DNA of 64,000 bases from Cantharellus purpuraceus (GCA_025174535.1 JALBUN010000001.1:3038001-3102000); one strand, 5' to 3'; positions 24,056 through 36,454 are shown, counted from the stretch's first letter. Program-made: numbers and translations. The notes: a model not told the origin generated them from the letters alone.

Positions 24056-27000
24056 ATGGCCGAACCCTCTACAGCAGAGGGCGTGATTCCTCTCGCTTCC
24101 GAAGATAAGTCAGTGGAAGATTCTACCTCGACGCCTCAACTCGAAGATCCCAGTAATCCTCCTCTCGCAGACGAAGTAAATACCGGAAACGGGACTGTTC
24201 ACGAGGTTTCTACCAACGAAAACGGCTCAGCAGTTGAGAAATCAGTGGTTACTGAAGACACCCAAGCAAAACCAGCAGTTGCTGTAGACCCGGACCCAAA
24301 GAGCAAAGGCGAAAAGCAGGATATGCCCAAGAAGTCCCCTACTTCCCCAGCTAGTCGTTCGGTCAAAACTTCCAACCCTACAAAGTCTGGAACTGTGCCT
24401 GCCGCAAAATCTGGCGGTCTAGGGGCATCCGTTAAAAAGGTGTGATGGCCGTATACATTCTGTCTGCACAAGCCTGAGTGTCAATGGTGTCGCAGGTTTT
24501 GAGCTCTGGTACGTTTGGAGGCAGTCAGGCCAAAGCCAATACTGTCTCAAAACCAACGTCATCCCTGTCTTCGTCTACCAACAAGCCACCTCCCACCCCG
24601 ACTGTGAAGAAAACATCTTCTACCTCGTCTACCACTAGCTTAGCCAAGCCTGCTACTACCACTACCACTACCACCACTACCAAGACGAACGCCACCACCA
24701 GTACATCAGCAGCTGCACGCAGAACCTCTATGGCTCCACCTGCTTCCAAATCCCTTTCATCCTCTACGAATTCCCGACCTTTGTCAACGACCATCACCAA
24801 AGCCCCTCCCGTGTCGGGTACGACACGTACATCCGTGACGTCTCCAACTGCTGTTACTGACCCCCTACGTTCTTCGAGTGGTCCAAGCGCGAGTCGTCCC
24901 CGTGCTTCGGTGTCTGACGGAGTACCCGCCAAGAAGCCAACTGCACCCCGTGCGAGTTTACCTGCTTCCAGGACAACGCCGACATCTGGAATGAGACCGC
25001 TTAGGACGGCTGGGTCTGCCTCTATCTCGTCAATAAAGGAAGTAAAGGAAGATAGTAAGGCGGTTCAAGAATTGGAAGCGAAGGTCTGTTCAAAGGCTTT
25101 CCGATGCGTTCTTGACTCATAGCCATCTTTTGAATTAAATTTCCAGTACAAAGAAGCCGCGTCATCACTGGAAGCTAACTTCGAAAGGATCAAAGAACTC
25201 GAAGCGCATGTTGAAGCAACAAAAGCATCACTTGCTTCTACTGAGGCTGAGCGTGACGAGAAACACCAGGCACTAGAGGCACTTCAGGCCACAAAGGCAT
25301 ATCTCGAGACTGAGCTCACAGCCGCACAAGATGGCTTAGAAGACCAGAGGAAAGCAGGGGAAGCTCAGCTCCTTCAAGTCAAGGAAGAGGTAATAGTCCC
25401 TTACCTCGCGCAGTTGTCTCTCTGACGTCGGTAATGGAAATGTAGCTACACGCAGCCCAGGACTCTGCTGCTACTCAAACAAACCTTATCGCCACGCTTC
25501 AAGAGCAAATTAAAGCCGTCGAGGCTGAATTGGTTTCTGCCAAGGATGCCATTCTTACGAGTCAGTCTTCACATGTGATAGCTATCGCTGAAGCAGGACG
25601 CGTGGACCGAGAAGCGCTTCTGAAGGCTCAGGCCGACCTTGAAGCTATCAAGGCAGAAGCGGATGGCCTAGCGGCAGCGCAGACCAAGGCGCAAGATGCA
25701 GCCGCGGAACGCATTCAATCCCTTGAGATCGAGCTTGAGAAGTCTTCGAGAATGTCTGCTGAGCTCGAGCAGCTGAAGAAAGAGAAGGAGGACGTAGAGT
25801 CGAAGTTGTCGGAAGTAGAGGTTGAGGTTCTAGAGCATCGCGAGGCTGTGGAGAATGCGACAGACGAAAAGGAGAAGTCACTGGCTCGTCTGAAGGTGCT
25901 TGAGGAGGAAATTACGGCTGCAGGGGCGGCAAGTGCGGCGACTGCCGAGGCATTGCGGTTGAAAGAGGAGGAATATGGGGCTGTGCTGGAGAATTTGAAA
26001 GGATTGGAGGGTCAATTAGCTGCGGCACAGGAAAGTTACGAGGCCGCGCAAGAGAATCTGAAGGCCAAGGAGGAGGAACATGCTCAAAAGACGGCCGAAA
26101 TGAATCGGTTATATGAGGAGAGCAGCAAGACCGTCGCCGAAGAAATGCAACGCATTAAGGCTGATTTGGAGGTATTTCTTCGCTGTCATATACATATCTA
26201 CGAGTCTCACTTGCTTCATAGGGCCAAGAAGCTAAATATGCTAGCCAATTGGACGAGGTCAAAACCGAGCATGCAGCTCTGTTGGAACAAGCATTTCAAA
26301 AAGCAAAGGTTTGCTCATATTTGACATATGATGCGCGCGCCCCTCTAACGTAAATTATAGAGCGAGGCTGGCGTTGAGCATGCAGTGGAGTTGCAAAACC
26401 TTCGTGGGCAATCGCAAGCTACAATCGAGCAACTGCAAAAGGTACATCAAACATCTTTGGACGAAGCACGAGCATCCCATCAAGATGCCCTTGAGAACCA
26501 AGTGAGCGGCCTCGAAAAACAAATTTCTAATTTGAAACTCGAGTTGAAAGCGACACAAGACGATCTCGCTAAAGCAAAAGCAGGACTAGAGGCAGCGCTG
26601 GCCTTGGAGGGCACACTCAGAACACAGATTGAGCACAAGGACGCCGAGTTTGCCGCTGCGCCAGTAGATCAGACTGAAGAAGTGGCAAGACTTGCCAAGG
26701 AACTCGCAAACGCAAAAGATGACTTGTTGAACATCACCGAAGCATTCAATGCGTCCAAGGAATCCTTCCAACAGATTTCAGGTAACCACCAACTTGAATT
26801 GGAAGAGGCTGCAAAGCACCGCGCAGAAGAGGTAACAAAGCTCCGGGAAACGCACGAGGAAGAGGCTAGCACCTTCACACGAGAACGCGATGAGCTAACA
26901 TCGCGAATTTCGGAACTTGAGGTGGAATTGGCAACACTGAAAGCCACGGCAGAGGCGCAGCCACCAGCGGTGCCAATGTCGCCACGCAAGGATACCAATG

Positions 27001-27428
27001 GGGCTGTGCCAGGATCATCTATGGTAACAAAGGAGGAATTGCAGCGCATGCATGAGGCGCACAATCTCAAGTTGTATGAACTCGAGTCCAGCCACGAGCA
27101 AACGGTCAAGGATCTAATTGAGAAGCTGGAAGCCGCGACCGTACATGCGGAGGAACAAAAGACTCTAGCCGAGAGGCTGCAGATGGAAATCAATTTTGCA
27201 GAACAGTCCGCAGAAGAGAATGAAGATGAATTGAAGCAGTACGTCCGCATTCGAACTTTGATATTATCAGTCTGCTTTGGAGTAGGATATCTTTATTACC
27301 TTGGCCACTCTTCCGGCCCCTTTTGAATCTTCCTGCTGAAGCACGTCTGACTGCCCGTCTCTGCCAGGCTAAGGGACGAAGTCGAGCATCTCAAGGTTCA
27401 ATTGCAACTCGCGGGGGCTGGACCATGA
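24056..27428 (+). CDS. Long coiled-coil protein, unassigned
   Basis: Seven exons (24056-24439, 24496-25083, 25147-25389, 25446-26171, 26222-26308, 26361-27238, 27368-27428) encode 988 aa in phase. The first third is disordered, with S/T/P/K-rich sequence (TTTTTTTTKTNATTSTSAAA) and many basic SP/TP sites. From about residue 315 to the end it is almost pure heptad coiled coil rich in E, A, K, Q and L (EAHVEATKASLAS, LEEEITAAGAAS, LRDEVEHLKVQL). No motor, GRIP, CAP-Gly or kinase domain is visible. The basic, disordered N-terminus plus a long coiled coil resembles microtubule- or organelle-associated scaffold proteins, but this is inference. An upstream in-frame ATG at 23921 exists; MAEPSTAEG at 24056 is preferred because the preceding stretch is not protein-like. 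Confidence 0.85.
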
Positions 27429-27936
27429 GCGTGGAAGATGGACATGTCCGAAACACCAGGGAACCGACTGGCCTATTCAATGTTGTTTGAAATATGCACG
27501 ACCTTTGCCAATAATTTGTTGCCTGCAATTTCCCGATAATAAGGTGGATATCCTCGGGGTGCGTAGTTCACTGTTGAGCTTACCCTGCGAATGTTTTATA
27601 CCCAACTTGAGATTATGTATAATTTTGCGAGAGATGTGTGGTGTGATATGAAATTGACGGGTCGTGCGCTGTCGCGGTGCTCGGCAGTCATGGAGTGATT
27701 GACAGGGGGGGATTGGTAGACAAGATCATAGCCGTGTCTGGAAACTTGTCAACCGGCCCACGGCTAAGTCACCATGCCCAAACATTCTCACTGCCCTGGC
27801 GTCTATCGACTGAGTGCGCGTTTTCCCCCCGCTTTCATCTCCCCGCCCTCTCCTGTGGGTTTTCCTTTTCTTGTTCGTTTCTTTCTTCTGCCACCGGGGC
27901 AATTTCCTCTCCTCTCCTTCACGCCGGTCGTGTACT
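27429..27936. other. Spacer with presumed promoter of the phosphatase gene
   Basis: 507 bp between tandem genes. The last 150 bp before 27937 are pyrimidine-rich (repeated CTTTC, CCTCTCC), as is common in basidiomycete promoters and 5' UTRs. No ORF with a convincing protein was found apart from an in-frame upstream extension of the next gene. Confidence 0.45.
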
Positions 27937-30177
27937 ATGCCTGCAGCCCATCGCCCGCCTCACCTGCAGCCAGTTGCTCAAAAGAATCACCCAAGGTTGC
28001 GAAGTCTCCCAACTCCCCTTCGCGTTGAGCATCCAGAGCACTCACCGGCCGTCACTCTTGTCTTGGAGGAGTACCCCAATTCCGCTCTTTCAGATCAGTC
28101 CGAGGCAGATTCAGTTCTGCCTCCAAAGCCAAGGTCCTTGCGCAATCAGAAGAAGCTCTCGCTCAACCTTTCAGCAGCTTCTTCTAATGCTTCCTCTTCC
28201 TCTCTCCTTCTCCCAGACTCCCCAGCATCTATTGCACCCCCTATCGGTCTTCCTCCTTCTGCAGTAGCTTCTCGTCGTCGGCCTTCGGTCGTTTCTCTAC
28301 CGAACGCGCCCTCGAGTATTGCGCATCGCAGGGATGAAGAAGGGTCTCCATCCGCCCCATACACCGATGGACCAATCCAGGTTCTTCCTGGTATATGGAT
28401 CGGCTCAGAAGAAAATGCCCGTGACTGGAAAGGTCTGGTGAAGAGAGGCATTAAGAGCATTCTCAATGTTGCTAAAGAAGTAGCATCGCCTTATGCCCGC
28501 GCTGCGCAAGCCACCTTGCGACCCACAGCATCCAATCCAAACTTTTCCTTGGAGTCTGCTGAAACCAAGGCAGATCCTACCTATGTCCCTCCACATGGTC
28601 CAAGTGGACGACCTGCGATGCATTACCTACGACTTCCGTGGTCTCATGGGCAAGCAGACCTTGTTCGCGGTGGCTTTGTGGATGGCATGATGTTTGTCGA
28701 CGAATCATTAGAACGAGGCGATGGCGTGTTGATCCAGTGGGTGTCACTTGCCTTGTGCTTATGTATTCTGTCTTGACGTCGTTTTAGCTGTCAATGTGGT
28801 GTTTCACGATCAGCAACCATGGTTATCGCCCTAGTGATGCGTGCAGCACAATCTGACTCATCGTCCACACCGCCGGAAGTCCTGGCATTGAAGAACGGTG
28901 GTATGCATGGCGAGTCAATTTCCGTGGGGGCTACGCGCTTAGCATAGTGCTCACTTAAGCGTCTAGCATCTTATGCATTTGTCAAAGAGAAAAGCAAGTG
29001 GGTCGGTCCCAACATGTCGTGCGTGACCTTGTCCTTTACTCTGATATTTCTATCTTATTTCGCCTTTGACAGATTAATGTACCAGCTACTGGAGTACGAG
29101 CGTTCTTTGATTAGTGGAAATCGTTCTCCAACCCCGTCTGATCGGTCATCGCTAATTGCGTCGGAAGAAGCAGAATGGGGTCGCAGGCGTCAGGAACTTG
29201 ATGAGGCCTCGGCAGACGAAGATGAACAAGAAAGTGTAGAGTTAATACGCGAAGCTCGCGCTCTCGATTTAGAGATGGAGCAGCGCATTGTGGCCCGAAA
29301 AGGTTCACAACACTCCACTACAGCTTCTATCGGTTCAACTGGTTCAGGGATTGGCATGGGCCAGGCCTGGAAGAGCCGCTTTGGCCACGGCGGACGCAGC
29401 CGAGCCGGATCGGTTGCCAGCAATTTTACAAACCGCAGCGTCCTCAGTGAGGATCTATTGGAGGAAGATGAAGACAACATGGTAACTCTGCTTGATAATC
29501 CTGCGGAAAGCAGCAGTGGATCACCCAGCACAGAAGCAACGGAGGAAGAGGCGCGGGCGTCTTACCGACCCCGATCCGTCTTCACACCCACAACCGCTCG
29601 ACCGCCACCTACAGCACCAGCTACTAAACAGTCATTTGGGTTTCTCCCGCCGCCTTCAGCACGGCATACTAAGACTACATTCGGGTCATTACCTCCGCCT
29701 TCAGCACCAGCTGCAAAGCAGTCATTCAGCTTGTCCGCTCCTCCTGGTAAATTTAAGAAGCGCAGGCCTCCGCCCCTTCTCCCTCCTGTCCCGCCATCAC
29801 CCGTGGGTGCTAAGCCACCCGATCCGGAATTAAAGCCAAAGCCGCAGCGAGAATCTTCACGAGAGGCACCCACCCCACTTCTCATCCCTTCTACACCTTC
29901 TAGGCGTTCCTCCGCATCATCTGGAATTGCGTTTGTTCCCACTCCGTCTCAGACCCTGTTTGTCTTCCCCCCGGAGCAGTCTGTCACTACACCATCCACA
30001 ATGACGCTCACCTCAAACATGTCGAGTGTGCCATTCCCTACAATATCAACGCCCCGCCTGTCGACGTTCAAGAAGGAAGGTCGGAGACGAAGCCTCATTC
30101 TTACGGGTGCCCCGCCAACTCCCACGACGGCATGTTCTCGGGTGGATGCACTGGGATTTGTGGCGATGGGGCCCTGA
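27937..30177 (+). CDS. Dual-specificity protein phosphatase (MSG5-like)
   Basis: Four exons (27937-28736, 28788-28909, 28967-29018, 29073-30177) encode about 692 aa. After a disordered S/P-rich N-terminus comes the phosphatase core: IQVLPGIWIGSEENARDW, IKSILNVAKE, and HYLRLPWSHGQADL. The active-site loop HCQCGVSRSATMVIA has the HCxxGxxRS signature, with the His codon created by splicing of exons 1 and 2. The core ends with KEKSKWVGPNMSLMYQLLEYE. The roughly 370-residue tail is disordered, with repeated S-F-G/PPPSAP units. Fungal homologs such as Msg5 dephosphorylate MAP kinases; the exact target is unknown. The second intron has either a GT donor after 28900 or a GC donor after 28909. The latter keeps a GMH tripeptide that resembles the family pattern. 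An upstream in-frame ATG exists at 27814. Confidence 0.88.
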
Positions 30178-30825
30178 GCACAGCTACACGCACACTTGCC
30201 GTTTTGTGCCAATGCCCCTCCATGCCTATCCTTCTTTATTGTGACACAAGCTTCGGACATTGTGTATCATATTTCTTATGTCTGCATCGCAGATTTCGTT
30301 CGCGCAGGACGGAGGGTCAACATCCCTGACCCCATTTTCGTGTTGTTTTGTGTCCTGTTCCATTTTCGTTGTGTTTCACGAACATTGCCTCGGTTTATTT
30401 TGTATGTTTGTAGGCAACTTCACTTACCACCGCACCCCTACATCCTCCACTGCATCCTATTTTCTGCCTAGCATTATGCCGCCGCTGGTGTCATCGTCGC
30501 ATATGTTCCTACAGATCTTTCTTTCGGCTCTAGAGCTTATGTGATCGTATGTCATTGTTGTCTCGTTATCAGAAGCACAAAATCTCTCACCTTGTCATAC
30601 CGTCGGTGTGATGGTACATTGATTATCGCAGGTGGCAATGACAAAGTCGAGACCTGTGGGTTGAATTACGGTTACGGATGAGCGGTAAGCGGGAGTCGCA
30701 TATATCTCACTCTCGTGGGCTAGATTCCTTACTCTTTCACATTGCAGAAGACTAAACTGGCTGTGAATCACCATTATAGAAATTCTTGAGGCTACGCACA
30801 TACACCGAAACTGCTTTAAGACATC
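30178..30825. other. Intergenic region between convergent genes
   Basis: About 650 bp of T-rich sequence between the phosphatase stop and the SGT1 stop, expected to carry both 3' UTRs and polyadenylation signals. No further gene was seen. Confidence 0.5.
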
Positions 30826-31593
30826 TCAGCCCCACTTTCGCCATTCGCTCCCTTCAGGTGGTTTGACATCGACTGTCCTCTTCCCTACATCAGCCCAACT
30901 AGTGCTGAGCGTGGTACCACCACTCTCTTGAAAGCTCTTCATCATAGCCTTTTTCGTATCGTCGTCGGCATTGACGTATATCTTTTGAAAGAAACTGTTG
31001 ACGGCATTGTCGCCTCCTGCGTTAGGATCGCCATCGATGGTCACCTCAGGCTCGGCGTTAATCGCGTCTTCAGCTATTCCTTCCCAGTTTTTTCGCAGTA
31101 TGGGTTTCATACCTGAACTTGGAGCCGGAGATCCAGGGGAGGGGATAATTGAGGAGAGGTCGACATCTGTGCAATGTGGGTTAGCGCATGGTGGAAGTAT
31201 GCGACAAGAATAACCACCGACTCTCGCCCACGAGTCTAATCCAACGCACTGCATATTTCTTATGCAGCTTCACTTCGACCTTGACCTTTCCTACTGTAAA
31301 TGAACTGCTCTCTGGGTCGATTTCCCCTGTCAAAGGATCCAGCACTAGTTTCTGGTTGCGATGTTCATACACCAACTACAATATCACTACACTGTTAGGT
31401 CGGGTTATACACAATCACATGGGGCGGGCGCACACTTCGTGAAGACAATTTGACAGAAACATCCTCTGGTGCAGCACCCTTATCAAAGATGGAAACAGTG
31501 ACTTGCTCGTCTGTTTCGTAGAATTCATGGCTATACATGCGAATTAGCCTTCAATGATCAGGGTGTCGTAAAAGCCTACCGTGGTTCAAGCAT
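30826..31593 (-). CDS. SGT1: SGT1-type co-chaperone (CS and SGS domains)
   Basis: Four exons: 31593-31580 (14 bp, MLEPR split), 31530-31434, 31375-31222 and 31166-30826, about 200 aa. The CS domain reads RHEFYETDEQVTVSIFDKG, LVYEHRNQKLVLDPL, and KVEVKLHKKYAVRW. The C-terminal SGS domain has NSFFQKIYVNADDDTKKAM, SFQESGGTTLSTSW and DVGKRTVDVKPPEGSEW. This matches Sgt1, the Hsp90/Skp1 adaptor needed for SCF ligase and kinetochore assembly. The N-terminal TPR domain of yeast and plant Sgt1 is absent, and the small first exon begins the CS domain directly. The donor of the third intron (31167-31221) is weak and could be misplaced by a few codons. The start codon lies 298 bp from that of the divergent EED-like gene. 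Confidence 0.88.
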
Positions 31594-31891
31594 ATGGAAG
31601 AAGGGAACCACTTCAGAAAACTTGAGCAGAATAGTATTAGAGTATCGAATGCGGATGATCGCAAGTCTTTCGGTAATTTTCCACTAGGACCCATAGCCAC
31701 CCATAAACCACCCATAAAGCTTCCCCCACCTAGTAAGGCCACAGCAGGTTCCACTGTTCAAGCTCTTCCCAACAAAGGTACGCTAATTGAGACAGCTCTT
31801 CGTGCTATTCGACAGCTAGTCATCAAGTGACTGGCGTTGTGTTGCATAAAACCTTGATCTTCCCGTGGGGCAGTACTGCAACTAGAGCACC

Positions 31892-33911
31892 ATGCCACCT
31901 GACTCTGTAGAGATCATTGACTTGACAGGATTGTCAATAGCATCCTCAGACGATTCAACACGTGAATTTGACCGCGAAATGTCTCAGGACGCGTCCTTGC
32001 CGTGGTACCACGATGCAGATGGCAGTCACCCGTTTTCACTCACAATCAAGGAGCAAGTGAGTCCTGGAGTCATTCCCGTTGTTCAACTGTTGTAAGCTGC
32101 CATATGTAGGCTAAAAATTCGACTATCCATTCTTTCACAGGTGTAGAGTTCTTCCCCTGGGCAGAAACGCCACTAGAACAGTTATGGAATGGCGAAATTT
32201 ATACCACAAGAAAGGACCCAAAGTCGTGGTGGTCCTATATAGTTGCAAAATGGAGGAACACCATTACCATGTGCGGAGGGAGAGTCGTTCGTGTGATCTC
32301 CACATTGCCTCAACGCCGAGGCCACCCGATATTCCAGGTGGCACTGCCGGTAGATGTGGGTGACTGGTCTTTTTCACATAATTACCTCATCATCAAGTGT
32401 GTCTGGTTTACAGTGTCAGTTCAATGTCTCTCATGTGAAATGGGCACTGAATCCATGGACTTTACACCCATTGCTGCTATATATCCATTCAAGTGTCCTA
32501 CACGTATTTGACGCCGAGGCTCGAAACTTTTTAGGATGCATTCGGGGTCATGGAGGTGTATGTGTTTTGGATTGCCACGTCTTGTTGATTATCTGAGGAC
32601 TCGGAAGTAGGATATAACATCTCTTGGCGTACACCCTCTACACCCACATCTCGTTTTCACCACGTCTAGGGACTATACAACCCGGATATACGACTTGAGA
32701 ATCACTGTTGAAACGAGAAAGGAACAAGAACGTCTTCAAATTGCTCTCAGACTTCCGTGTGGTATGCGAATTGATAAAGACGAAGGAAATTGTGCTCTGG
32801 GAAAATGCACTGTGGTCCTCACAGGCGGTAGATCGGGTGGACACGAAGCTGCTGTTCTTGGCGCGGTGGGTCTTTAACCTGGATATAGCAACTGATTGTC
32901 TCGGTTGTCCCTAACATTGCATGATGTAGGACTTCCATCTGTCTCTTCCCCTGATCGCAACATGCGGTGTTTGTTTGCTCTTTGCCAAGCTCAGATGTCT
33001 CGCTGATGGGACGCTTGCAGATGGACCATGCCCTACGAATTTGGCACTTAGAGCCAACGTTGTTTCTAAAAGATCGATACTTAGCTCAGGATATTACAGC
33101 AGTATACAGGGAAGACAAGCCATTCTTCAGCAGCACAACAATCCATGACGCCCGAGTCCTGTCGGTCTATTGGCAAGGACAATCTCGCTCATGACGCTTC
33201 ATGCCATTAATTGGTGTATTTTCCAAGGTTGTCTCATGACACTCTAATGTCTCATAGTGCACCACAAATCTCCCGGGTTGATGGAAGGCCTGTGGAAGGT
33301 GACTCAGGCACACTGACAGTTTGGCAATGGCTGTCCGTTGGTCGATTCTTTCCACCTGAATCTTCTATCTACAAGGAGCCGCCTCTCCGAGGGTGTATCT
33401 CGGTTAGTTGACGTTTCACTCCAATGGGTCGTGAGGCTTACATAGTAACAGGATTATAGAGAAAGTTGTGAGCAGTTCGCATGGCACATACAGCAGTAAG
33501 GGTTCTAACAACGACCCGAACACAGCCTCGTTCAAGCTCATTTCAAACGTAAGACTCCCTGTGGACGCATCACGCCTCTCTCTAAATCGCAGTTCTCATC
33601 GGCCACCACTTATCCTTGTCCCAGTACGTGGCAAAATATTGCTGGTCAATGTATGCCACCTCCCCGCACGTCACCGTTCTGTCCTGTTGGATGACCGGGA
33701 CCTCGCACAATTGCGACCAGCGAAGAGGGTGCGACTTGCAAAAGACATAATAGATGACACTTATACAGATATCGAAGGGTGGTCACTTAATGTTGCGATA
33801 GGAGAGGATCTGGAAGATGTAGACGTCGAGGGATGTGATATGTCCCCAGATGGCCAGCAGGTTGCTGCTGTTGGACCTCGCGAGGGGATATGGATGTGGC
33901 ATGTCCAGTAG
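31892..33911 (+). CDS. WD40 protein, EED/ESC-like (Polycomb PRC2)
   Basis: Eight exons join in phase: 31892-32056, 32110-32355, 32414-32557, 32611-32865, 32930-32968, 33021-33172, 33228-33392 and 33452-33911, giving 541 aa. WD40 blades can be followed: VKWALNPWTLHPLLLYIHSS, CIRGHGGDITSLGVHPLYP, TTSRDYTTRIYDL, GGRSGGHEAAVLGADFHLSL, LIATCGMDHALRIWHL, and the last blade CDMSPDGQQVAAVGPREGIW. The string CGMDHxLRIW followed by a long insert and SVYWLSHDTLMSHSAP is the layout of EED/ESC, where SCGMDHSLKLW and VRWLGDLILS occupy these places. EED binds H3K27me3 and is essential for PRC2 activity. The assignment is by motif order only; another WD40 family cannot be excluded. The sixth intron (33173-33227) has a GC donor. 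Confidence 0.7.
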
Positions 33912-34559
33912 AATACCTGGTCTAGGAGGCCGCGGATGCAAATAGAATCCGGAAACAGCCTTTAAGCGGTGCAACTGTAAAACGGTAAAGTGGCAGGCTG
34001 TTTCTCCTTCTCAGTGAGCGTGGCAGACGTGAAGCAGCACCGGCTTTTGATCCCTGTCTCACGGCACAGATCCGCGACTATAGAGGATCCAGATACCAAA
34101 CTACAGCTAGCGCTCTTAAGCTCCAATATCGTTGCTTCTCTCGTTCTTTCTGCTTTCGATCCTTTCCTTGACAATATCTTTCATCCTCTACTGGTTGTTT
34201 CTGCAATCTCATACAGTCGTTGGCGATCAAGATCTCCCCGTTCACAGTCGACACTGCTGTTGATCTGTCAGCTGGTGAGCGTATCCTTATTCGGAGGGTG
34301 GTCAATGCTCTTGGAGCTCTAGAGTATTCTGCTGGCCTACATCTTCCACCTCTTTTGTGAAGCGCAGCTGAGAGTTATCTCGTTTATTAAAACGTTCCCC
34401 CTCTCACCGTGAAACTTTAACTAACTTCTTTCTCGTTCGCGACGTCTATTGACACACCTACCGCTACATCCCCTACGATTTCTACTGGTGCGACGTGTGC
34501 CTGTCACCAATTGCTACGTCTTGGACCATACTATTCGCGTTTCTGCGACGTCATTCTCG
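33912..34559. other. Stretch with unresolved 5' end of the next gene
   Basis: No complete gene was resolved. Translations contain Ser/Thr-rich bits (for example at about 34440-34500), so part of this region may be the 5' exons of the mucin-like gene that follows. A start codon with a convincing signal peptide was not found. Confidence 0.35.
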
Positions 34560-36454
34560 ACGGTATTATCTCTCGTTACTAATTCAATGTTGTCCACGGT
34601 GACCATCTCTGTCTTCCTTACATGAAATTTCTACTCCAACTACGTTCTCTCCTACCCAATCTACCACTTCCTCTCTTGCCTCTTTGGCTGTGGCGCCAAT
34701 AACTGCATCCTTTACTTCACTTGTGGGTAACACCTCTAGCGCCGGTACCACCCCCGTGTGGTCGGTCTCACAAGCCAAAGCAGGACTTTCCTCACAGATA
34801 CTAGGTACTTCCCTTGCAACATCACAAGCGATGGCGTCCACTCCAGCCTCCCTCCTTTCCTCCAATAGCACGAGTAGCTCCGGGCCGGGACAGTTGTAAG
34901 TTTTGTCCTTACATATGTGTATCAATCACAGCTCCTGATGCATGCATGTCTTCTGCATAGTAGACCTTCCCAAATGATACCTGTCTTTTCAAGATCATCT
35001 AATACGACATCTATAATTTCCTCTTCTTCCGTTCCTTCCTCTTCCCGTACTTCTCATCCGGACCCTTCTCCGTCCCACTCTATGACGTCTGTGATTTCAA
35101 CCTCCTCCCAGTACTCCATCTCTACAGTGACAGTTGCTCCCAGCCAGGCACCTGTCAGCTCTCCCGATCCAATGACTATCACACACACGGAGTCGCTCTT
35201 GACATCAATAGCGATACCTGCAACGCCTTTGTCCATCACAATCACTACCGATGCGGTATCTGTTAAAACGGTACCCACTATTATTACAACTGTTCTTTCA
35301 ACAAGTATCCAAAGTGGTAACGTGATCACTGAAACTTCGGTCATCTCCAGCCCGACGTTGAGCGCGAATCCGGATTCAGGCGATGAGGCGCAGTTAGCCA
35401 ACTTCGATTTTCGCATTGCAATCTGTTATTCACCTTTTGTTCTAGTATCTTAATTAACAAAGGAGCCATCGCTGCTATTTCCGTCGTTGTGGGCCTGTTA
35501 ACCATATCCATGGTAGCGTGGGCCTTCCTGGTTTACCACCGTCGAAGAAAGAAAAAAATGAATGAGAGAGAATCCACTATGGCAGCCTTGGCTGCAGCCG
35601 GTATAAGCCCAGTTCCTCCATTAGAAGACGGAAATGATGAAGTTCCAATATCTCATCATCGACAATCTTTTTTCGAAGATGGGACACTTGTGACTAATGC
35701 AGTTGACCAAGACCTTAGAGGGCCAATCAATCCTCATTTATTTTATCCGGATCCTGTCCCTGAAGGCGACGAGTCACCTACTCCCCGTGGATACGAATTA
35801 GTAGGATCGCCCTCTGTACCCTTTGCCGCGAGTTATATGAACGGGGAGCGCGCCGTGAATTCCAACACCCTGTCGTTGCACGACCATGAGTCCCCCAGCG
35901 CTCATGAACCATTATTAGCATCAGAAAATTCATGGGCCCATTTACTCTCTGGGAATCTGCTACTCAGTGGAACATTCGAACAGCGAGATATGCCAAAGCG
36001 AAGCACATCCGAGGAGAGCGATGCTCCCCCTGTTCCGCCTCCACATCGTTTCACCCCATTCGCACCACTACAGTATATGTCAGTGCAACAGAATTCGCCA
36101 ATCTCAGACCGTACACATGATGACGACGACGAAGAAAATGAATTGTCACCATTAGACCCACATCTAGGGGAGCGTTTGCGTGAAGGTGATGGTAGTACAG
36201 GGACTGTGGGACTGCATGATAACGAAGATTATTCTGCTTGGCCGAGGCTTGAGGCAAGTGATCTGATTTCTCAGGAATCCCTCTCTAAACAAAGTCGGAA
36301 AACCAGGTACGAAATAGAAATGGAAGCCAACGAACATTCGGGAGTGAAACTTCGAAAACTCACTGACATCCACGGCAGCATACACACTTGCATTTCGCCC
36401 GAGAGGACGCCATCACACGACACTTCTTACTGGTTTAATTCCTCCCAAACTTGA
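34560..36454 (+). CDS. Mucin-like single-pass membrane protein (5' end unresolved)
   Basis: Start is approximate. A Ser/Thr-rich ectodomain is encoded by 34627-34897 (SPTQSTTSSLASLAVAP, NSTSSSGPGQ). It continues after an intron at about 34898-34970 with about 425 bp of S/T/V-rich sequence (TSIISSSSVPSSSRTSHP, STSIQSGNVITETSVISS). An intron at about 35394-35446 precedes the last exon. That exon carries one membrane helix, AIAAISVVVGLLTISMVAWAF, then the basic stop-transfer HRRRKKK and a cytoplasmic tail of about 300 residues rich in acidic and proline stretches. The layout resembles fungal cell-wall sensors or mucin-like surface proteins, but no WSC or other named domain was seen. The 5' exons and the signal peptide were not identified. 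Confidence 0.6.

Noticed and set aside
26669..27250. 193-codon minus-strand ORF rich in Ser
   Set aside because: Reverse frame of the coiled-coil exon, whose E/K/A-rich codons read as S/A on the other strand.
33403..33451. Alternative donor GTTAGT after 33402 in the EED-like gene
   Set aside because: It leads to a stop within about 14 codons in the next exon; the donor after 33392 keeps the frame to the final WD40 blade.
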